Counted from the first letter of the stretch, positions 1 to 9,422 are shown. The stretch is DNA of 64,000 nt from Planctomycetia bacterium (GCA_016795155.1 JAEUIE010000014.1:32876-96875), one strand, 5' to 3'. Notes: a model not told the origin generated them from the sequence alone. Numbers and translations are program-made.

Positions 1-2567
1 GAACGGAGCATATCCACCGGAGCGGTGGGGATTGCTTCCGGGTAGAGGGTGACCGATTGCTTGTCCTCTGCAAGAGTGAGTGCCTGGATGGAATTCATAC
101 CGAATTGCTCCGGAAAAGGAGGCAGCAGGAACAGGAGATTGCCTATGCCCACACCCTTGAGGCTGGAAGACATGTTGGGCATCATGCTGGTACCTGCCCC
201 GGAGCATTGGAAAATGCTTGCAGTGCTGGTTTTCTTGATCAGGGTGTTTCTACTCTTGTCGCGATCATGCACCCAGTAACCAGCGAAGTCGCTGCCATCG
301 CCCTGCTGAAACCAGTTCGGATCGACAAACCCGAAATCGAGCCGCTCGAGTTTACCGTTGCGGGCCTGTTCTTTCTCCAGTTCCTGTCGACGTGCCAGTG
401 GATTCATTCCCAACCCCATTCCCGGATTATTCACGCGGAACGGATTGTCTTTGGTTTTGTCATTGGTCTTGCCGGAAGTCTTACCGAAACCACCAAATCC
501 ACTACCTGTTTTGCTGAGAGTGGTTTTACCTTGAGACTTGGCAGATTCCTTTCGCGGTGAATTGGACGCCGTACGCGGACCAGCTTCGCCGGAAATCGCA
601 TCGAGCGTCCATTTGCCTGAGAGGCCATCTTCGCCGAGTTCAAGTTTTCCACTCCGTTCGCGGCCACGTGCATCGTGCAGAGTGAAACTGAGCGTATTGT
701 TGCGTGCCTGGCCAGCAAGAACTGCTGTGACAGCGGTACCTCTGCTACCATCAATGGGCAAAGCCCCCAGACTGCTGCGGAAGGCCTTGCTGGAGAAGGT
801 GCCGATCACCCCTTTCTCATTCTGATACAACGTCAGCACGCCATAGTCGAACAGCCAGTAGCCGGCGAACCGTGCGTCACTCGGTCGTTCAGCCAGGCTC
901 GAACCTGTCAGTGTCAGGAGTTCACCATCGCGGGCCAGTGTGGCAGCAGGAAACTTCGCCTGCATTTCTGCAATCTTGCGTTCCCAATCCAGTGTCAGCA
1001 GTCGTCCCGCCTGTTGCCGGGAGACGATGCGTTCCAGGCTCTGAACCTTCGTATTCATGTCCATATCGCGGTTGGCATCAATCTTACCGGGTGACTCAAG
1101 TTTCTGTTTTTCCCATTCGTTCTTGAGGCTATCGACAGCCTTGGAAGCCTTCTGCTCCCCCTTTTTCCATTCGTCTACTCGGCGCTGCAGAATAGCACGG
1201 GAACGAGCCAGGTCAAAACGGCCATCGCCTGGCTTCAGATCCAGCCGAAGCACACCCACCAGGCGGTTGGCATCATCGAAGCATTCCAGTGCAGGCAATG
1301 CGGATTTGCTGTCACTGGTGATGGTGAAGCCGCCTCGTTCATCACGGTTCCAGGTCAGACCTGCGAAGGAAACCGTTTTGCCAGTCAATTTGGTTTTGGA
1401 ACTCTGCCCCTTGATGCTCACCAGGGTGATGCGCTGCATGAGATCGTAACGCATGGGTGTTCCCAAAGTGCCCACCAGTTCCCAGTGCATTCCCGATGGT
1501 GCAGGCAGAGCCGTCCAGTCCTGTTCCTGGGTTGCCTTGCTTTCCCTGCGAGCTGCCTCCATATCAAACAGCACCGGTGGCTTCATCATCATCAGCACGT
1601 CACGATCTCGCACATCGATAGCTACTGTGCTCTTGACGAACAGTTTCACTATCTGATCGAGGTCATCATCAGAATTCGACATTCGATCCATCATGGCATT
1701 GATGCTGCGCTGCAGTTCCTGGCCGAGTTCTTGAGCCTCTTTGGCGCCAGGCATGTGGGCTACCTGCATCACGTAAGGCATCGGGTTCACTGCAACCACA
1801 AAGCTGCTGGCTAGTGCCTTGTCGGACAATTCCACCGTTCGGGCCAGCGACGGCGCCAACGCGGGCAAGATCACACCCATGACAGAATCGAGACGATTGC
1901 GTTCAAGGTTCACCAGGGTAACCGGGTGCGTATCTGCCAGTTGAATAGTAACCTGAGGTAATGCTCGCTGCTGGATGCTGGCAGGCCGAATCGGGCAGCC
2001 CGTTCGCAGACTGTGTTCGATGAGTTTGGCTTTGAGGGGTGCAGGATCGCCTGATGGAATGTTGCCCAACTTACGTATCATCCATCCCTTGGGCTTGGCT
2101 GGTTCAAACCCCTGCAGGTAACTGGCCCAGGAACTTAACCCGGCGAGTTCAAGCCGAGCCTTCAGCTTTTGTATGGTCTGCGGAGTGCCGGGCAGAATCA
2201 GAAAACCAGGGAGCGTGACTGAATCGATCCAGTGCTGTTCGACCTGGAAGTAAAGAGTGTCGATACCCTGCTCAAGAAAAAAGGCCCGCAGCGTGCGATA
2301 GTCATCGGCAAAGCTGTCTCGATCCCTGGCGCCGAGAATAGCTTGCCGAACGGGATTATCGGCAGGAAGTTTCTGCACCACCGGCCACAACTGGCTGGCC
2401 AGCTTCATGGCATTCTCGGCCTGCAGGCCTGAAAAGTGAAAGCGGTAAAACTGCTTGGTGTTGGAATTCACCAGGAACGTGGGGATTTCCTGAGCAGAAG
2501 GCGACTGGGCCTGTGCCGATAGGTAACAGTACACCGTGACGAGCAGAGGCAGACACGCACGTACCAT
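1..2567 (-). CDS. Large secreted protein of unknown function, partial (3' end outside window)
   Basis: An open frame of 855 codons runs from the ATG complementary to 2565-2567 off the left edge, so the C-terminus is missing. It begins with a signal peptide (MVRACLPLLVTVYCYLSAQA), so the protein is exported. The body has no further membrane segment. A Lys/Glu-rich, coiled-coil-prone stretch lies near residues 430-500, and a Ser/Gly/Lys-rich low-complexity linker near residues 650-700. Two similar blocks, 'FAGYWLFDYG' (about residue 562) and 'FAGYWVHDRD' (about residue 759), suggest a repeated beta-rich module after the linker. I do not recognise a named family. It is transcribed divergently from the rhomboid gene. 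Confidence 0.8.
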   Translation of the reverse strand, partial: MVRACLPLLVTVYCYLSAQAQSPSAQEIPTFLVNSNTKQFYRFHFSGLQAENAMKLASQLWPVVQKLPADNPVRQAILGARDRDSFADDYRTLRAFFLEQGIDTLYFQVEQHWIDSVTLPGFLILPGTPQTIQKLKARLELAGLSSWASYLQGFEPAKPKGWMIRKLGNIPSGDPAPLKAKLIEHSLRTGCPIRPASIQQRALPQVTIQLADTHPVTLVNLERNRLDSVMGVILPALAPSLARTVELSDKALASSFVVAVNPMPYVMQVAHMPGAKEAQELGQELQRSINAMMDRMSNSDDDLDQIVKLFVKSTVAIDVRDRDVLMMMKPPVLFDMEAARRESKATQEQDWTALPAPSGMHWELVGTLGTPMRYDLMQRITLVSIKGQSSKTKLTGKTVSFAGLTWNRDERGGFTITSDSKSALPALECFDDANRLVGVLRLDLKPGDGRFDLARSRAILQRRVDEWKKGEQKASKAVDSLKNEWEKQKLESPGKIDANRDMDMNTKVQSLERIVSRQQAGRLLTLDWERKIAEMQAKFPAATLARDGELLTLTGSSLAERPSDARFAGYWLFDYGVLTLYQNEKGVIGTFSSKAFRSSLGALPIDGSRGTAVTAVLAGQARNNTLSFTLHDARGRERSGKLELGEDGLSGKWTLDAISGEAGPRTASNSPRKESAKSQGKTTLSKTGSGFGGFGKTSGKTNDKTKDNPFRVNNPGMGLGMNPLARRQELEKEQARNGKLERLDFGFVDPNWFQQGDGSDFAGYWVHDRDKSRNTLIKKTSTASIFQCSGAGTSMMPNMSSSLKGVGIGNLLFLLPPFPEQFGMNSIQALTLAEDKQSVTLYPEAIPTAPVDMLR

Positions 2568-2743
2568 TGTGATATCCCAACGTGGCATCGGTATTCGGGC
2601 TTACCAATAGCTAACACTGATATCTGCACGAAGCAAGAAGAAAAGCCAGGCGGTTCCAGTCCACGAATGAATCTGGTCGCATCTCGCCCCCGGTGTTACT
2701 TCCCGTAGGCTAATTCGGTACATTCCGTAAGGCAAATGCGTTC

Positions 2744-3727
2744 ATGCGTGAATTGACTGCGATAGCTGACAAGCATGATGCCCAGGTATTCGTCGATTAT
2801 CTGCTGACTCAGAATATTTCAGCAGTGATCAGGATGGATGAAGGTCATCCGGTAGTCTGGGTGCATAACGAAGATGACCTCGAGCCAGCTCGCGCCATCT
2901 GGAACGCATTTCAGCAGAACCCACACGACAGCAAATACCGTTCAGCACAGAAACCAGCCAAGGAACTCCGCAAGCTCAAAGAAAAAGTAGATGCGAAATA
3001 TGCCCAGCTCTACAAGGACAGTTACGAGTTCTGGGGACGGCCGAGCCCCAAACAGGTGCCCATCACTATCGCCTTAATCATCATCAGTGTTGCAGTCACT
3101 TTCTGGACCGAGTTTGGCGGCAATGTGAAGAACCTGCTGACACTTACCATGATGGACAAGGTGAGTAATCAACTCCCGCTTCAAGTCAAAATTCAGCCCG
3201 AAGCACAGGCCGAAGCAAAAAAGCTGCAACTCGAATCGCTGTTCCAGGGAGAATTCTGGCGACTGATCACTCCGATATTCCTTCACTTCTCCACCTTACA
3301 CCTGCTTTTCAACATGTATGCCCTCTATTCCCTGGGGGGAATGATCGAATGCCGACGCAGCATCTGGTGGTATGTGATGTTCATCTTGTGCACCGGTATC
3401 TTTTCCAATGTCCTGCAGTTCATGTTTCCCACCTTGTTTGACCTGCACGCAGCAAAGGTTGTCGTTTTCGGCTCGCCACTATTCGGAGGTATGTCGGGCG
3501 TGGATTTCGCTCTGTTTGGCTTCCTGGTTGCCAAGTCAGTTTATTCTCCCGAACCGGGGATGGTGCTGCCACGCGATACCATTGTGACCATGCTCATCTG
3601 GCTGGTCATCTGCATGACGGGTTTTATCGGCTCTATTGCCAACACCGCCCACGTTGCCGGACTACTGATTGGCTTCGCCATCGGCGGGTTCAGCAAGTTC
3701 AGAAAACGATTTTTTCAGCAGCGGTAA
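2744..3727 (+). CDS. Rhomboid-family intramembrane serine protease
   Basis: Cleaves membrane proteins within the bilayer. The 327-residue product has a soluble N-terminal domain (1-100) like that of GlpG-type rhomboids, then a six-helix core starting near 107. The catalytic serine is Ser251 in 'GMSG' (249-252) and the partner His303 lies in 'ANTAHVAGLLIG'. The 'HFSTLHLLFN' helix (181-190) supplies the oxyanion-hole histidine and asparagine. A hydrophilic insertion of about 35 residues (135-170) sits between the first helix and the rest. Only the family can be assigned; the substrate is unknown. The gene stands alone between a divergent secreted-protein gene and tpx. Confidence 0.9.
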   Translation: MRELTAIADKHDAQVFVDYLLTQNISAVIRMDEGHPVVWVHNEDDLEPARAIWNAFQQNPHDSKYRSAQKPAKELRKLKEKVDAKYAQLYKDSYEFWGRPSPKQVPITIALIIISVAVTFWTEFGGNVKNLLTLTMMDKVSNQLPLQVKIQPEAQAEAKKLQLESLFQGEFWRLITPIFLHFSTLHLLFNMYALYSLGGMIECRRSIWWYVMFILCTGIFSNVLQFMFPTLFDLHAAKVVVFGSPLFGGMSGVDFALFGFLVAKSVYSPEPGMVLPRDTIVTMLIWLVICMTGFIGSIANTAHVAGLLIGFAIGGFSKFRKRFFQQR

Positions 3728-3798
3728 TCCTTTGGACAACGCTGCCATCCGTCCATAACTCAATAGTGCAGATATCTTTCACCCTGGAAACTACCTCC

Positions 3799-4335
3799 AT
3801 GCACAAGCGTGCCAATGCATTCACCATGATGGGACATTCGCTGACTCTGGTTGGCCCGGAACTGAAAAAGGGGGACAAGGCTCCCGATTTCAAAGTTCAC
3901 AAGTTCGAAAAAGGCAAAGGCCTGGTGCCTGTGTCGCTGCAGGATGCCCTGCAGGGCAAGCCCGCACTTTTCAGCGTGGTGCCTTCGCTCGATACTCCCG
4001 TCTGTTCCGTGCAGACCCAGAAGTTCAACAAGGAACTGGCTGCCTTTGCCGAGAAGCTCAACAGCTACACCGTCAGCCTCGATCTGCCCTTTGCCATGAA
4101 CCGGTTCTGTAGCGATGCAGCTCACACCATTGATCAGTTGCACAATCTTTCTGATTACATGGATCGCTCATTCGGCACCGCGACCGGCACCCTCATCGAT
4201 GAAGTGAAACTACTCTCCCGCGCGGTGTTTGTGGTTGATAAGACCGGCACCGTGGCCTATGCCGAGTACGTTGGTGAGGCAGGCAAGGAACCCAACTACG
4301 AAGCGGCGCTGAAGGCGATTCAGAGCGTGGTGTAA
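3799..4335 (+). CDS. tpx: Thiol peroxidase (atypical 2-Cys peroxiredoxin, Tpx type)
   Basis: Reduces hydrogen peroxide and alkyl hydroperoxides using thioredoxin. Counting from an in-frame ATG at 3766, the peroxidatic cysteine is residue 80 in 'PSLDTPVCSVQT' and the resolving cysteine is residue 115 in 'MNRFCSD'. The spacing of 35 matches the Tpx subfamily, and 'DLPFAMNRFC' is also typical. I chose the ATG at 3799 (MHKRANAFTMMG), which gives a normal Tpx length of 178 residues; 3766 and 3826 remain possible because none has a clear Shine-Dalgarno sequence. An intrinsic terminator follows directly. Confidence 0.9.
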   Translation: MHKRANAFTMMGHSLTLVGPELKKGDKAPDFKVHKFEKGKGLVPVSLQDALQGKPALFSVVPSLDTPVCSVQTQKFNKELAAFAEKLNSYTVSLDLPFAMNRFCSDAAHTIDQLHNLSDYMDRSFGTATGTLIDEVKLLSRAVFVVDKTGTVAYAEYVGEAGKEPNYEAALKAIQSVV

Positions 4336-4351
4336 GATTGCACCGGAAAGT

Positions 4352-4385
4352 AAAAAAGGCATGTCGAAATCGACATGCCTTTTTT
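4352..4385. terminator. Bidirectional intrinsic terminator between tpx and the PEP-CTERM gene
   Basis: A perfect 15-bp stem (4352-4366 with 4371-4385) has an AAAT loop. It begins with six A and ends with six T, so it works as a terminator on both strands. It lies between the 3' ends of two convergent genes, which is where such an element is expected. Confidence 0.9.
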
Positions 4386-4401
4386 GTTATTGAATCAACG
4401 A

Positions 4402-5106
4402 TTACTGACGGGCAAATCGGAGTGCTTTACGGCGTTTGCGACGCAGATGCACCACTCCGCCACCAGTAACCAGTGCCGTGACTATCAAGGCTATGGTTGC
4501 TGGTTCGGGCACAGCGACGATAGACAGGTTATCCATTCCGAAACCGCCTGCCTCTACGGAGCCATCGCTGCCAAACTGAAAGCGGATATCAACGGTCTGA
4601 CCAGCGAACGCTGAGAGATCAAATTCAGCAACGCCACTGGCACCACCTGATGCCCCAATAGTATCATAGGCGAATTGTCCCAGCAGTGGATGATGGTCAT
4701 GATCCAAATCAATGAATTGCATACCCGAAGTGGCAGTGGGATTCAGCAGACTGTTGGGTGGATTCAGGCCACCCGTGACCGATGCCTGGACATTGAAGCG
4801 ATCAAAGTGTGTTTCAAACTGACCAACATAGTCAAAGGTCATGGTGATGGGACCGAAGGCAGGTAGTACCAGGCCTGTGATCTGATAGAACGAATACTCA
4901 TCCGATGAATAGGTGGTGGCATGGCCCATCATGTTGGTGCCATTGTTGGAAAACCCGGTGTTGTTAATCAGGAAGGAGCCGCTGACCGATTCCAGCCCAC
5001 CTAAACCTGATTCAAAATTCTGGCTGAACACCGTAATCTGGGCTGATGCGGTTGATACCCCTATAGCCAGGATGGCTAGTGCCAGCAAAGACCCCAAAAA
5101 TTTCAT
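4402..5106 (-). CDS. PEP-CTERM sorting-domain protein
   Basis: A 234-residue exported protein with a signal peptide at 1-23 (ending 'TASAQ') and a C-terminal sorting signal at 199-228: 'VPEPATIALIV', a hydrophobic stretch, then 'LRRKRRK'. PEP-CTERM tails are cleaved by exosortase and go with extracellular polysaccharide-forming bacteria. The central part is a Gly/Asp/Phe-rich beta-sandwich-like region with no catalytic motif I recognise. A Shine-Dalgarno GGAG lies 7 nt before the ATG. It converges on tpx. No exosortase gene is in this window. Confidence 0.9.
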   Translation of the reverse strand: MKFLGSLLALAILAIGVSTASAQITVFSQNFESGLGGLESVSGSFLINNTGFSNNGTNMMGHATTYSSDEYSFYQITGLVLPAFGPITMTFDYVGQFETHFDRFNVQASVTGGLNPPNSLLNPTATSGMQFIDLDHDHHPLLGQFAYDTIGASGGASGVAEFDLSAFAGQTVDIRFQFGSDGSVEAGGFGMDNLSIVAVPEPATIALIVTALVTGGGVVHLRRKRRKALRFARQ

Positions 5107-5455
5107 AATGCAACTCCGAGTTGATGAACGGTAAGTAGTGTGAAAATAGTTCTTGAAATGAAGCTAATCAACAAAAAATTCAAATTTTCTTCACAATTTA
5201 CTAATCAAGCAAAATTTGCGCAATTTTCCCATATTGCCTGATTGTAACCTTTTGACATTAATTCATTTCCCTGCCGATTTGTTGTTACTTGCTTCCAAGC
5301 CGAAAACCCTCACATCTGCGCATTCCAGCGGGCTGTCTGCAGGTAGGTCAGCCGATGAATCCCGATCCGCCTATGAAGAGTATGATCGCCATATTGGAGG
5401 TTCCAATGTGTTACTGAATGAGACCAGGGAAAGTATGTGCTGTCAAATGAAAACC
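5107..5455. other. Intergenic stretch, AT-rich, no gene seen
   Basis: Upstream region of the PEP-CTERM gene and downstream of the small membrane-protein gene. The part next to the PEP-CTERM gene (about 5150-5260) is AT-rich and probably holds its promoter, but I see no convincing -35/-10 pair. A short frame at 5216-5518 on the plus strand has implausible composition and overlaps the neighbouring gene. Confidence 0.5.
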
Positions 5456-5797
5456 CTACCTCACCCCAGGCAGTTTCAACCATCCCCGCTTGTATATCTC
5501 CCAGCCCAGCGCGGGTAGAAATGCAATCGCGCCCAGCAGCACGACAAGAATATGAAAGCCCAACAGACCCGAAGTGCGTGACAGCTCCCGTGCCGCATCA
5601 ATGCTGTAATAGCAGGCTACACTTCCCAGTATGATCAGCAGGATCAGGGCAAACAGCGATTGTGCATCGGCTTTACGAATCGCACGCACTTCGAGCCAGA
5701 CCAGCAGGTACGGGCCAAAGATGGCAATCAGAAGATAAATCCATCCCAGGAGATAGAAACCGCCACGTGAACCACCGCCTCCCAGATTGGTAAACAT
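5456..5797 (-). CDS. Small membrane protein of unknown function
   Basis: 113 residues. A short Gly/Ser-rich N-terminus is followed by three hydrophobic helices, near 14-36, 47-65 and 78-98, with a charged loop 'EVRAIRKADAQ' after the first. I do not recognise a family. It lies about 90 nt downstream of the zinc-ribbon membrane-protein gene on the same strand and may be co-transcribed, although a palindromic repeat lies between them. Confidence 0.65.
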   Translation of the reverse strand: MFTNLGGGGSRGGFYLLGWIYLLIAIFGPYLLVWLEVRAIRKADAQSLFALILLIILGSVACYYSIDAARELSRTSGLLGFHILVVLLGAIAFLPALGWEIYKRGWLKLPGVR

Positions 5798-5815
5798 GAG
5801 TGCTCTCTTGAATTC

Positions 5816-5858
5816 CCCTCACCCCAACCCCTCTCCCCTGGTGGGAGAGGGGAGAATG
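5816..5858. repeat. Dispersed C/G-rich palindromic repeat
   Basis: The sequence reads 'CCCCTCACCCCAACCCC' followed by an inverted pair CTCTCCCC/GGGGAGAG-like with a short loop. A close relative lies at 46801-46842 (CCCCTCACCCCCGGCCCC followed by a GGGGGAGAGGGG arm). Such elements occur between genes in many bacteria. Here it separates two same-strand genes and could attenuate transcription. Confidence 0.7.
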
Positions 5859-5882
5859 AGGCGCTCATTCGGCAAGAATCAT

Positions 5883-6908
5883 TTACGCAACCCGCCTCTC
5901 CACCCAAACCCGCATCTGCTCATGCCAGTGGCCGGGCTGCAGATAGCTCTGGTCATCGCCGTCATCATCTTTCATCGGCGGTACGCGTTTCCATTCACCT
6001 CCGCGGGGATCTAACTCGAATTCTTCGATCTCCAAGTCAGGATCCTTTTTGCGTGGGCCGACCAGGTCGTCGTCCAGTAGCTTGATGATGAACATGCCGA
6101 GAGCAAAGTTCAGTATCCAGTTGATCACCAGCAGAAACCGCGCCTCCCACGGATCAAGCCCGAAGATGGTCATGAACCCGACGAGCCAGACCAGCAGTGT
6201 CAGATACGGGCCAATAATCGGTATCATGCGGACGAGGTTGACAATGAATACCAGGAACAGCGAGCCGATGATGGCAGTCTTGGCATCGCCAAAATTGATG
6301 CCACCCCCCAGGGCACTGCTGATAAACATGCTCGCCACCAGTATCACCAGCGTAATGGGAACACTGATGGCAAAAACGGTCAGATGCTGAGCCCAGTCAA
6401 TCGGATCGCCATCACGTGTACCTACCCGCATCATCATGATCAGGCCGAAAACCAGCCCGCCGGTGGTGACCAGTGCCCCCAGGCCACCGGCAATCCACAT
6501 CCACAAGGGGAGACGCTCTGATTCCTTCGTCTTGAGTTTCTTCTTCTTTTTCTTTTTCTTGGGGACGGGAGTCGGCTCTTCAGGCGGTGATTCAATTACT
6601 TGCGCTTTGACTGGACGAGGCTTCGATGGTGAAGGCGGGCTGACAGGTGCTTCATCGGGCAACACTTCAAAGTCGCCGAACTCTGCATCGTCTGGCAGCA
6701 CCTCCGCCAGTTCCGGCTCATCGTCTGTAACCGGAATGGCCATCAACGGAGTACCCTGGCCTGGAGCGGAAACCGGTGGCAATACCATCGGGGACATTGG
6801 GACACGCACCGGTTGACGGCATTTCGGGCAACGAACCTTCTTGCCCTGCAGCGATACTTTCGCTGCCAGCCTGGTCGAACATCGGGTACAACGAAGATCG
6901 GTCCGCAT
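5883..6908 (-). CDS. Zinc-ribbon multi-pass membrane protein
   Basis: 341 residues. The N-terminus carries a treble-clef-like zinc ribbon with Cys7, Cys10, Cys27 and Cys30 ('CTRC' and 'CPKC'), of the kind that heads many planctomycete membrane proteins. An acidic, Pro-rich linker (about 40-110) and a poly-lysine run (about 117-125) follow, then four or five hydrophobic helices near 137-160, 178-200, 208-245 and 255-275. The C-terminus is hydrophilic and ends 'WVERRVA'. The zinc ribbon and poly-Lys part are probably cytoplasmic. The function is unknown. Confidence 0.75.
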   Translation of the reverse strand: MRTDLRCTRCSTRLAAKVSLQGKKVRCPKCRQPVRVPMSPMVLPPVSAPGQGTPLMAIPVTDDEPELAEVLPDDAEFGDFEVLPDEAPVSPPSPSKPRPVKAQVIESPPEEPTPVPKKKKKKKKLKTKESERLPLWMWIAGGLGALVTTGGLVFGLIMMMRVGTRDGDPIDWAQHLTVFAISVPITLVILVASMFISSALGGGINFGDAKTAIIGSLFLVFIVNLVRMIPIIGPYLTLLVWLVGFMTIFGLDPWEARFLLVINWILNFALGMFIIKLLDDDLVGPRKKDPDLEIEEFELDPRGGEWKRVPPMKDDDGDDQSYLQPGHWHEQMRVWVERRVA

Positions 6909-7003
6909 GGGTGGAATGCCTCGATCCGTGTGGAGAGTTTACACTCCCTGAGCACAGAATTTCAAGAAAGATGCCGTAAAAACTTCGCAAAGATCATTTC
7001 TTT

Positions 7004-7028
7004 CCCCACTCCCCCGGAAGGAGTGGGG
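7004..7028. repeat. C/G-rich hairpin, terminator-like
   Basis: CCCCACTCC (7004-7012) pairs with GGAGTGGGG (7020-7028). It lies between two minus-strand genes, after the stop of the gene ending at 7062. There is no T-run on that strand, so termination is uncertain. It resembles the other C/G-rich intergenic palindromes of this window. Confidence 0.5.
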
Positions 7029-7061
7029 GCACGGAGATTGGTGGCTTCACTCCATCAAGTC

Positions 7062-7889
7062 TCAACGCACCAGGCGTTGCCAGAGCCGGTAGAGTTCGCG
7101 ATTGTTGCTGTGTTCCAGAGCATGCAGCGTTGCTATCTGGTTAATCCTGTTCCGTTCGATTTGCGGGATAGCTCGTAACGCCTGAGCTGTATCGTTAAAC
7201 CCGCCATCCGTAATCTGGCCATTCACGATATCGACAAACATCAAACCAGTCTCGTAGTCAGTCGGATTGCGGACCGCCAGGATGCGTTCGAATACCATGA
7301 CACCCCGAAGCGTTCGCATAATGGACTGTATCTGGGCTATTTCTGCCAAGGTTCGATGACAGCATGCAGGAAGTTGTTGCCGAGCGGCAGGTTGAGATTC
7401 CCGCTGTCGTGGAATGATGTACTGCATGGGTTCATGGGGTTCATCAATCTGCAGGCGATTGCCTACCGTGCGTTTTTTACCAAGCACCTCCAAGGTGTTG
7501 TTGGTCGTGGTATCGTCCAGCCTCAGTTGAAGGTCGGCATTGGTACTGGTGATTGCATTGACGATGACATTGCATCGATGCGTCACCAGTTTCCGGTTCT
7601 TCATACCAGCCAAAGTGATCCTGCATTCTTCGGCGCCATCACGTGCCCATCGCCTCTGTACCGTGATGCATGGAGAAACAAAATTGCCATGCTGCGGATT
7701 TGAACTCGCGAGCGCGGTATTGGGTTCAAATCGGCATTGGTGATGGACATACCAGGCTACATTGGCCGACAGCCAGCGTGCAATGGCATCAGCTATATCC
7801 ACGCCTGATTCGAGCGGTGGCTGCACCGTTCGCACACTGTTTCCGCTGAATCGGACAATCAAATCCCGAAGGGCTTCTGCGTGTGTCAT
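7062..7889 (-). CDS. Hypothetical protein, unknown family
   Basis: 275 residues, with no signal peptide or membrane segment. I chose the ATG at 7889 because GGGAG lies 8 nt upstream; a GTG 15 nt further upstream overlaps that Shine-Dalgarno. The centre is rich in Arg, Asn and Thr, and the C-terminal 80 residues look helical ('ALRAIPQIERNRINQIATLH'). Seven cysteines are scattered without a CxxC pattern. I recognise no domain. It is followed by a GC-rich hairpin. Confidence 0.6.
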   Translation of the reverse strand: MTHAEALRDLIVRFSGNSVRTVQPPLESGVDIADAIARWLSANVAWYVHHQCRFEPNTALASSNPQHGNFVSPCITVQRRWARDGAEECRITLAGMKNRKLVTHRCNVIVNAITSTNADLQLRLDDTTTNNTLEVLGKKRTVGNRLQIDEPHEPMQYIIPRQRESQPAARQQLPACCHRTLAEIAQIQSIMRTLRGVMVFERILAVRNPTDYETGLMFVDIVNGQITDGGFNDTAQALRAIPQIERNRINQIATLHALEHSNNRELYRLWQRLVR

Positions 7890-8104
7890 GGCATGATCTC
7901 CCACTGGCTAAGTTGATGAACTACTATCCACTCGCAATGCCGTCCGGTTGCCCGACAAGAATCTTTGATTAATTTGTTTCGCTGAGAAATGTCTCTGAAC
8001 ACTGCACATCACAACATCATCCATTCCAAGCGATTGTCCCATATTCCTGAAAATTCATGAATGATCTGACGTGTTTTTACTCAATATGTCGCATGAATCA
8101 GTAG

Positions 8105-9088
8105 ATGGCAGTGACCACATTAAAGGCATACCTCATGGCGATTCCCGGACCGTTTCCTGAAAAGGCTGAGAAAGATACTCTGGTCGAGAACCAGATTCTA
8201 TTTCAAATGCTGAAACCGCTGACTCAGGATGCACAATATGCATCCAGTAACTTTGCCGTCATGTATCTGCGTCCCACCCAGGCCAACTACGCTGGGTGGA
8301 ATCTCGACAAGCCTCGTTTCAGCGCCAGTGTGCTGAAGAGTACGGTGCTGTATGCCGCCTACGAGTTGAGAAATCGAGCGAAGCTCGCTGCTCCGGGAAT
8401 GAAAGCGGATGTCGTGCTGGGCAATCTGGAAGCAGCGTGGAAGCCGATAGTTCAGCATGCCGTGGCAGGCCCGGCGAATTTCCCCAAACTTGCCGAAATC
8501 TTTGAGCCCTATACCAGCACGGTCGACTTTCGAGATGATTTTCTTGCGGATTTGAAGAGCATGGCGACCTACTCGAACACCGAAGCATCGGGACGGGTGA
8601 TTGCCAAACTGGGGCACCAGTACATCAACGGCGTCTTGGCCAAGCAGGGACTTTATTCCAGGCAGAAAAGCGGGCTCTGGGTGGGAGGCAATTACAACCA
8701 GATTGCCTGGCATCCATCACCCGGACACAGTTCGTACTATACTGCAACGCCGCGAGCACTCCTGCGATATCTCAATCTGCTCTACAACAATTCGCTGATC
8801 ACTACAGAAGTTTCGAAAGAGATGAAATCAACCCTGGCTAACTTTTACTCGGAAAGAATCTGGACGAACACGCCGGGAGAGTATGACGATGCGAAATCTT
8901 ACGGAAAGCTGGGCTGGGAGTATATGAAAAACACCAAGATTAAGATCTTATATGATGCAGCGGTCATCGCCCGTACTTCGAGCAGCGGGAACTTTGACTA
9001 CGGAATAGTCATCCAGGGACTTACGGCTTCGATATTTTCGAAACTCGTCGTGGAACTCGACAACATCATGGTGGGCTTTCACCCGTAA
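8105..9088 (+). CDS. Serine hydrolase resembling class A beta-lactamase/PBP fold
   Basis: 327 residues without a recognisable signal peptide. The motif 'FSASVLKSTVLYAAYELR' holds Ser75-x-x-Lys78, the nucleophile pattern of the serine beta-lactamase/penicillin-binding fold, at the start of a helix as expected. 'YTATPRALLRYLNLLYNN' (about 212-229) looks like the 'TTP...LL..LY' helix of class A enzymes. I do not see a clear KTG box; 'RTSSSGNFDYG' near the C-terminus is the best position equivalent. It may act on peptidoglycan, or be an inactive relative. No Shine-Dalgarno sequence is obvious, and a second ATG lies 33 nt inside the frame. Confidence 0.55.
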   Translation: MAVTTLKAYLMAIPGPFPEKAEKDTLVENQILFQMLKPLTQDAQYASSNFAVMYLRPTQANYAGWNLDKPRFSASVLKSTVLYAAYELRNRAKLAAPGMKADVVLGNLEAAWKPIVQHAVAGPANFPKLAEIFEPYTSTVDFRDDFLADLKSMATYSNTEASGRVIAKLGHQYINGVLAKQGLYSRQKSGLWVGGNYNQIAWHPSPGHSSYYTATPRALLRYLNLLYNNSLITTEVSKEMKSTLANFYSERIWTNTPGEYDDAKSYGKLGWEYMKNTKIKILYDAAVIARTSSSGNFDYGIVIQGLTASIFSKLVVELDNIMVGFHP

Positions 9089-9197
9089 GCGCCATGACAA
9101 CCGGTATTTTTGTCAATGCATTGTCATTTGTTCGAATCAACGGCCTGAAATGAAGGTAACCGTCCTTAGCCATCAGATGGCACCCTGCGTCGATTGA

Positions 9198-9422
9198 CTA
9201 TTGATCGATAGCAGTCAGCATGCAGTATTCACTACCGGCACAGTCAAAAATCAACCAGGCACGGATGAGGTCAGCATCGGTGGCATCCTGTTCGAGGATG
9301 ATAGCGTCTTTCTGGCCATGGCGAATCTCCACCGCCTGGTAATACCGGGCCATGAATCGACGAAGGAATGTAAGGAACGACGCAGAGAGATTGTCAGACT
9401 TCACGGTGATGCAAATGTTCAT
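9198..9422 (-). CDS. Small hypothetical protein divergent from the Y-family polymerase
   Basis: 74 residues from the ATG at 9422, chosen because GGAGAC (complement of 9427-9432) lies just upstream; an ATG 12 nt earlier overlaps that site. The sequence is amphipathic ('SFLTFLRRFMARYYQAVEI') with an acidic middle. No family is recognised. It shares a 178-bp divergent intergenic region with the polymerase gene, so the two may be regulated together. Confidence 0.5.
   Translation of the reverse strand: MNICITVKSDNLSASFLTFLRRFMARYYQAVEIRHGQKDAIILEQDATDADLIRAWLIFDCAGSEYCMLTAIDQ

Noticed and set aside
6539..6560. T-rich run that looks like a terminator tail
   Set aside because: It encodes the poly-lysine stretch inside the zinc-ribbon membrane protein and has no stem before it.
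8105..9088. Functional beta-lactamase
   Set aside because: The SxxK and TTP-like motifs suggest the fold, but no SDN or KTG motif could be identified, so only the fold-level call is kept.
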